Source of the DNA: an uncultured Mycoplasmatota bacterium
GTDB lineage: Bacteria > Bacillota_I > Bacilli_A > RF39 > UBA660
Reading direction: 5' to 3'
Length of the DNA stretch: 7,493 nucleotides
Assembly: GCA_900554615.1 (NCBI GenBank)
Contig: USIB01000060.1
Location: 1 to 7,493 of the forward strand
In this document: piece by piece, positions 5,559 to 7,493 of the stretch
How positions within the stretch are numbered: the first letter of the stretch is position 1
Layout of the letters: each line of letters opens with the position of its first letter
Notes under the pieces: generated by a model
Told to the model about the DNA's origin: nothing
What the model saw: only the letters and a program-made list of their open reading frames with translations
Databases searched by the model: none
Position numbers and translations under genes: made by a program

Positions 5559-7493
5559 TTATTTTTCCTTTTCTTTCTTTGTATATCTATTTATTAATTC
5601 TTCAAGTGTTACTTTATATCTTATTTCCATATTTATATTACTCATATTATAGATTGGATTTAATATACCATTACTAGTTACTAATATATTGTTATCTATA
5701 AGATACATTGTCTTTACATATAATTCTTGATATGATATATTTTGCACTTCTTCATATGGTATTTGATATTCTTCACATAGTTCATTCTTTTTATCTGCTT
5801 CTTTTTTTACACTCCATATCATACCTATCTTTTCTAATAATTTCATTCGTTCTTTATTTAATTTTCCATTCTTATAAGCTCGTCTTTGAACATAAATCCA
5901 AACTCCTAATTTATAACCATTTTCATTATAAGCTATTCCATCTAGTGTTTTAAAACTTTGTGATACTTCTAAATTGTTATATTTGTTAAAATATACCTTT
6001 GCTAGATTATATTTTTTCAGCCATTCTGTTTCAAACTTATCTAAAGAAAAACGCATACCTATTTTTTTCAATTGTTCTATTTGTTCTTTACTTAATTTTC
6101 CACGTTTAAATTCTTGTCTTTGATTAGCAATCCATATTCCTAAAAAATATCCACTTTCATCATAATTTATTCCATCTAGTGTTTTAAAACTAACTGGTGC
6201 TTCTAAATTGTTATTTTTTTCAAAATATGCCTTTGCTAATTTGTAATATTTTTCCCAATCTATTTTATTTATTTTATTTTCAAAGCGCATTCCTATCTTC
6301 TCTAGTAATTCTATTTTCTCTTTACTTAATTTTCCATTCTTGTAAATTTTTCTTTGTCTACTAATCCATGTTCCAAGGTTATAACCTTTTTCATCATAAG
6401 TTATTCCATCTAGTGTTTTAAAACTAACTATCACTTCTAAACTATTATTTTTTTCAAAATATACCTTTGCTAATTTGTAATACTCTTCCCAACCTATTAT
6501 ATTTTTTTTATTTTCGAAACGCATTCCTATTTTTTCTAGTAATTTTATTTTCTCTTCACTTAATTTACCACTCTTATAGGCTTGCCTTTGAGTAGTAATC
6601 CATTCTCCTAGATTATAGCCATTTTCAGCATAAGTTATTCCATCTATGGTTTTAAAACACTTCGATATTTCTAGATTGTTATCTTTTTCAAAATATACCT
6701 TTGCTAATTTGTAATGCTCTTCCCAACCTATTATATTTTTTTTATTTTCAAAACGCATTCCTATTTTTTCTAATAGTTCTATTTTCTCTTTACCTAATTT
6801 ACCATTCCTATAGACTTTTCTTTGAGTATAAATCCATCTTTCTAAATTATAACCATTTTCATCATAAGTTATTCCATCTATGGTTTTAAAATTCTTTGAT
6901 ATTTCTAGATTGTTATATTTGTTAAAGTAGGCTTCTGCTAAACCATAGTTTTTCATCCATTCTTTTTCATACATATCTAAAGAAAAAAGCATACCTATTT
7001 TTTCTAATAACTTTATTTTATCTTTATTTAATTTCCTATTTTTGTAGTTTTGTCTTTGTTTAATAATCCACATTCCAAGACTATAACCATTTTCATCATA
7101 GTTTATTCCATCTAGTGTCTTAAATCTAGATGGTATTTCTAGATTGCCTCTTTTTTCAAAATATACCTTTGCTAATTTATAATTTTCTTTCCAACCTATT
7201 TTATTTTTTATATTATTTTTATTTTCAAAACGCATATCTATTTTATCTAATAATTCTATTTTCTCTTGACTTAATTTCCTATTTTTATAGTTTTGTCTTT
7301 GTTTAGCAATCCATACTCCCAGACTATAACCATTTTCATTATAATTTATTCCATCTAGCGTCTTAAATCTATATTGTATTTCTAAGTTGTTATTTTTGTT
7401 ATAATATGCTGTTGCTAAATTATACATTAAGTTCCAATTATTTGGTCTTAGTCTGTCTCTTACATATCTTAAGATTTCAAATAAGTCTTTATT
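5559..7493 (-). CDS. protein with seven tandem helicase-associated (HA) type repeats, N-terminus beyond the window
   Basis: 644 residues are visible and the frame is open to the right edge. The first ATG (7427) has no SD and lies inside a repeat, so it is not the start. Numbering from the edge, repeats begin at Trp20, 101, 179, 257, 335, 413 and 491. The units read roughly W-x3-Y-x-LA-x-x-Y-[FY]-x-K-x-x-x-LE, then FKT[LI]DGI-x-Y-x-E-x-GY-x-L-x-x-WI-x-x-QR, then GKL-x-K-E-x-I-x-LLEKIGM-x-[FW]. This resembles the HA domain, a small helical module, probably DNA-binding, found after SF2 helicase cores and in standalone repeat proteins. A C-terminal tail (about 565-644) with YVKTMYLIDNN, NPIYNMSNINM and LEELINRY is not a repeat and is not recognised. 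It is Lys/Asn-rich with no membrane segments. A helicase or other enzymatic domain may lie upstream outside the window. The role is unknown; defence, recombination or chromosome maintenance are guesses. Confidence 0.85.
   Translation of the reverse strand, partial: NKDLFEILRYVRDRLRPNNWNLMYNLATAYYNKNNNLEIQYRFKTLDGINYNENGYSLGVWIAKQRQNYKNRKLSQEKIELLDKIDMRFENKNNIKNKIGWKENYKLAKVYFEKRGNLEIPSRFKTLDGINYDENGYSLGMWIIKQRQNYKNRKLNKDKIKLLEKIGMLFSLDMYEKEWMKNYGLAEAYFNKYNNLEISKNFKTIDGITYDENGYNLERWIYTQRKVYRNGKLGKEKIELLEKIGMRFENKKNIIGWEEHYKLAKVYFEKDNNLEISKCFKTIDGITYAENGYNLGEWITTQRQAYKSGKLSEEKIKLLEKIGMRFENKKNIIGWEEYYKLAKVYFEKNNSLEVIVSFKTLDGITYDEKGYNLGTWISRQRKIYKNGKLSKEKIELLEKIGMRFENKINKIDWEKYYKLAKAYFEKNNNLEAPVSFKTLDGINYDESGYFLGIWIANQRQEFKRGKLSKEQIEQLKKIGMRFSLDKFETEWLKKYNLAKVYFNKYNNLEVSQSFKTLDGIAYNENGYKLGVWIYVQRRAYKNGKLNKERMKLLEKIGMIWSVKKEADKKNELCEEYQIPYEEVQNISYQELYVKTMYLIDNNILVTSNGILNPIYNMSNINMEIRYKVTLEELINRYTKKEKEK
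5814..7436 (-). repeat. seven in-frame coding repeats, 234-bp period
   Basis: Units start (highest coordinate, Trp codon) at 7436, 7193, 6959, 6725, 6491, 6257 and 6023, ending at the final Trp codon 5814..5816. Spacing is 243 bp once and then exactly 234 bp five times. Nucleotide identity is high in places: 6481..6570 and 6715..6804 agree at about 83 of 90 positions. The array is therefore partly young and arose by in-frame tandem duplication. It is coding, not a CRISPR or a noncoding satellite. Confidence 0.9.

Noticed and set aside
3155..6889. + strand open frames opposite jag, yidC, the small gene and the HA repeats
   Set aside because: They overlap well-supported minus-strand genes and give hydrophobic low-complexity translations. 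Those opposite the HA gene recur with the repeat and are its shadow.
7425..7427. ATG at 7427 as the start of the HA-repeat gene
   Set aside because: The frame stays open to the window edge, the first repeat's Trp codon lies upstream of this ATG, and there is no SD in front of it.
5814..7436. Regularly spaced repeats as a CRISPR array or noncoding satellite
   Set aside because: The 234-bp period is far too long for CRISPR, identity is partial, and the reading frame is continuous through all units.

Overview
The window is a very AT-rich piece of a low-GC Gram-positive chromosome. All supported genes lie on the minus strand, and the + strand is strikingly T-rich. Tryptophan is encoded by TGG, with no in-frame TGA in the genes read, so the standard bacterial code fits and a UGA=Trp Mycoplasma/Spiroplasma is unlikely. 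Gene order, Shine-Dalgarno (SD) sites and protein styles suggest a Bacilli/Erysipelotrichia/RF39-like or Acholeplasma-like relative. That placement is an inference, not a measurement.

Reading in the direction of transcription (right to left), the window opens inside a large gene of unknown product (5559..7493, start beyond the right edge). It consists almost entirely of seven tandem helicase-associated (HA) type repeats, five consecutive ones spaced at exactly 78 residues. A 96-residue acidic, aromatic-rich hypothetical protein (5267..5557) starts one base after its stop and is almost certainly co-transcribed.

A consensus sigma-A promoter follows (TTGACA, 17 bases, TATAAT; 5223..5251). It launches the classic origin-proximal block: rpmH (40-residue L34, too short for automatic ORF lists), rnpA, yidC (lipoprotein-type insertase), jag/khpB, mnmE and mnmG (3' end cut by the left edge). 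The genes are tightly packed. yidC starts inside rnpA, jag overlaps yidC by one base, and the mnmG ribosome binding site overlaps the mnmE stop codon.

Functionally the block joins ribosome assembly (L34), tRNA 5' maturation (RnpA), membrane protein insertion (YidC), a partner RNA-binding protein (Jag/KhpB) and wobble-uridine tRNA modification (MnmE with MnmG). In most Firmicutes dnaA and oriC lie next to rpmH. Here that place is taken by the HA-repeat operon, and no DnaA-box cluster is visible.

The most unusual items are the in-phase HA-repeat array with two linker classes, its coupled small partner, the four-residue-short L34, and a duplicated start region in front of mnmE. No tRNA, rRNA, CRISPR array, transposase or clear intrinsic terminator was found, and no stretch above 300 bases lacks a gene.
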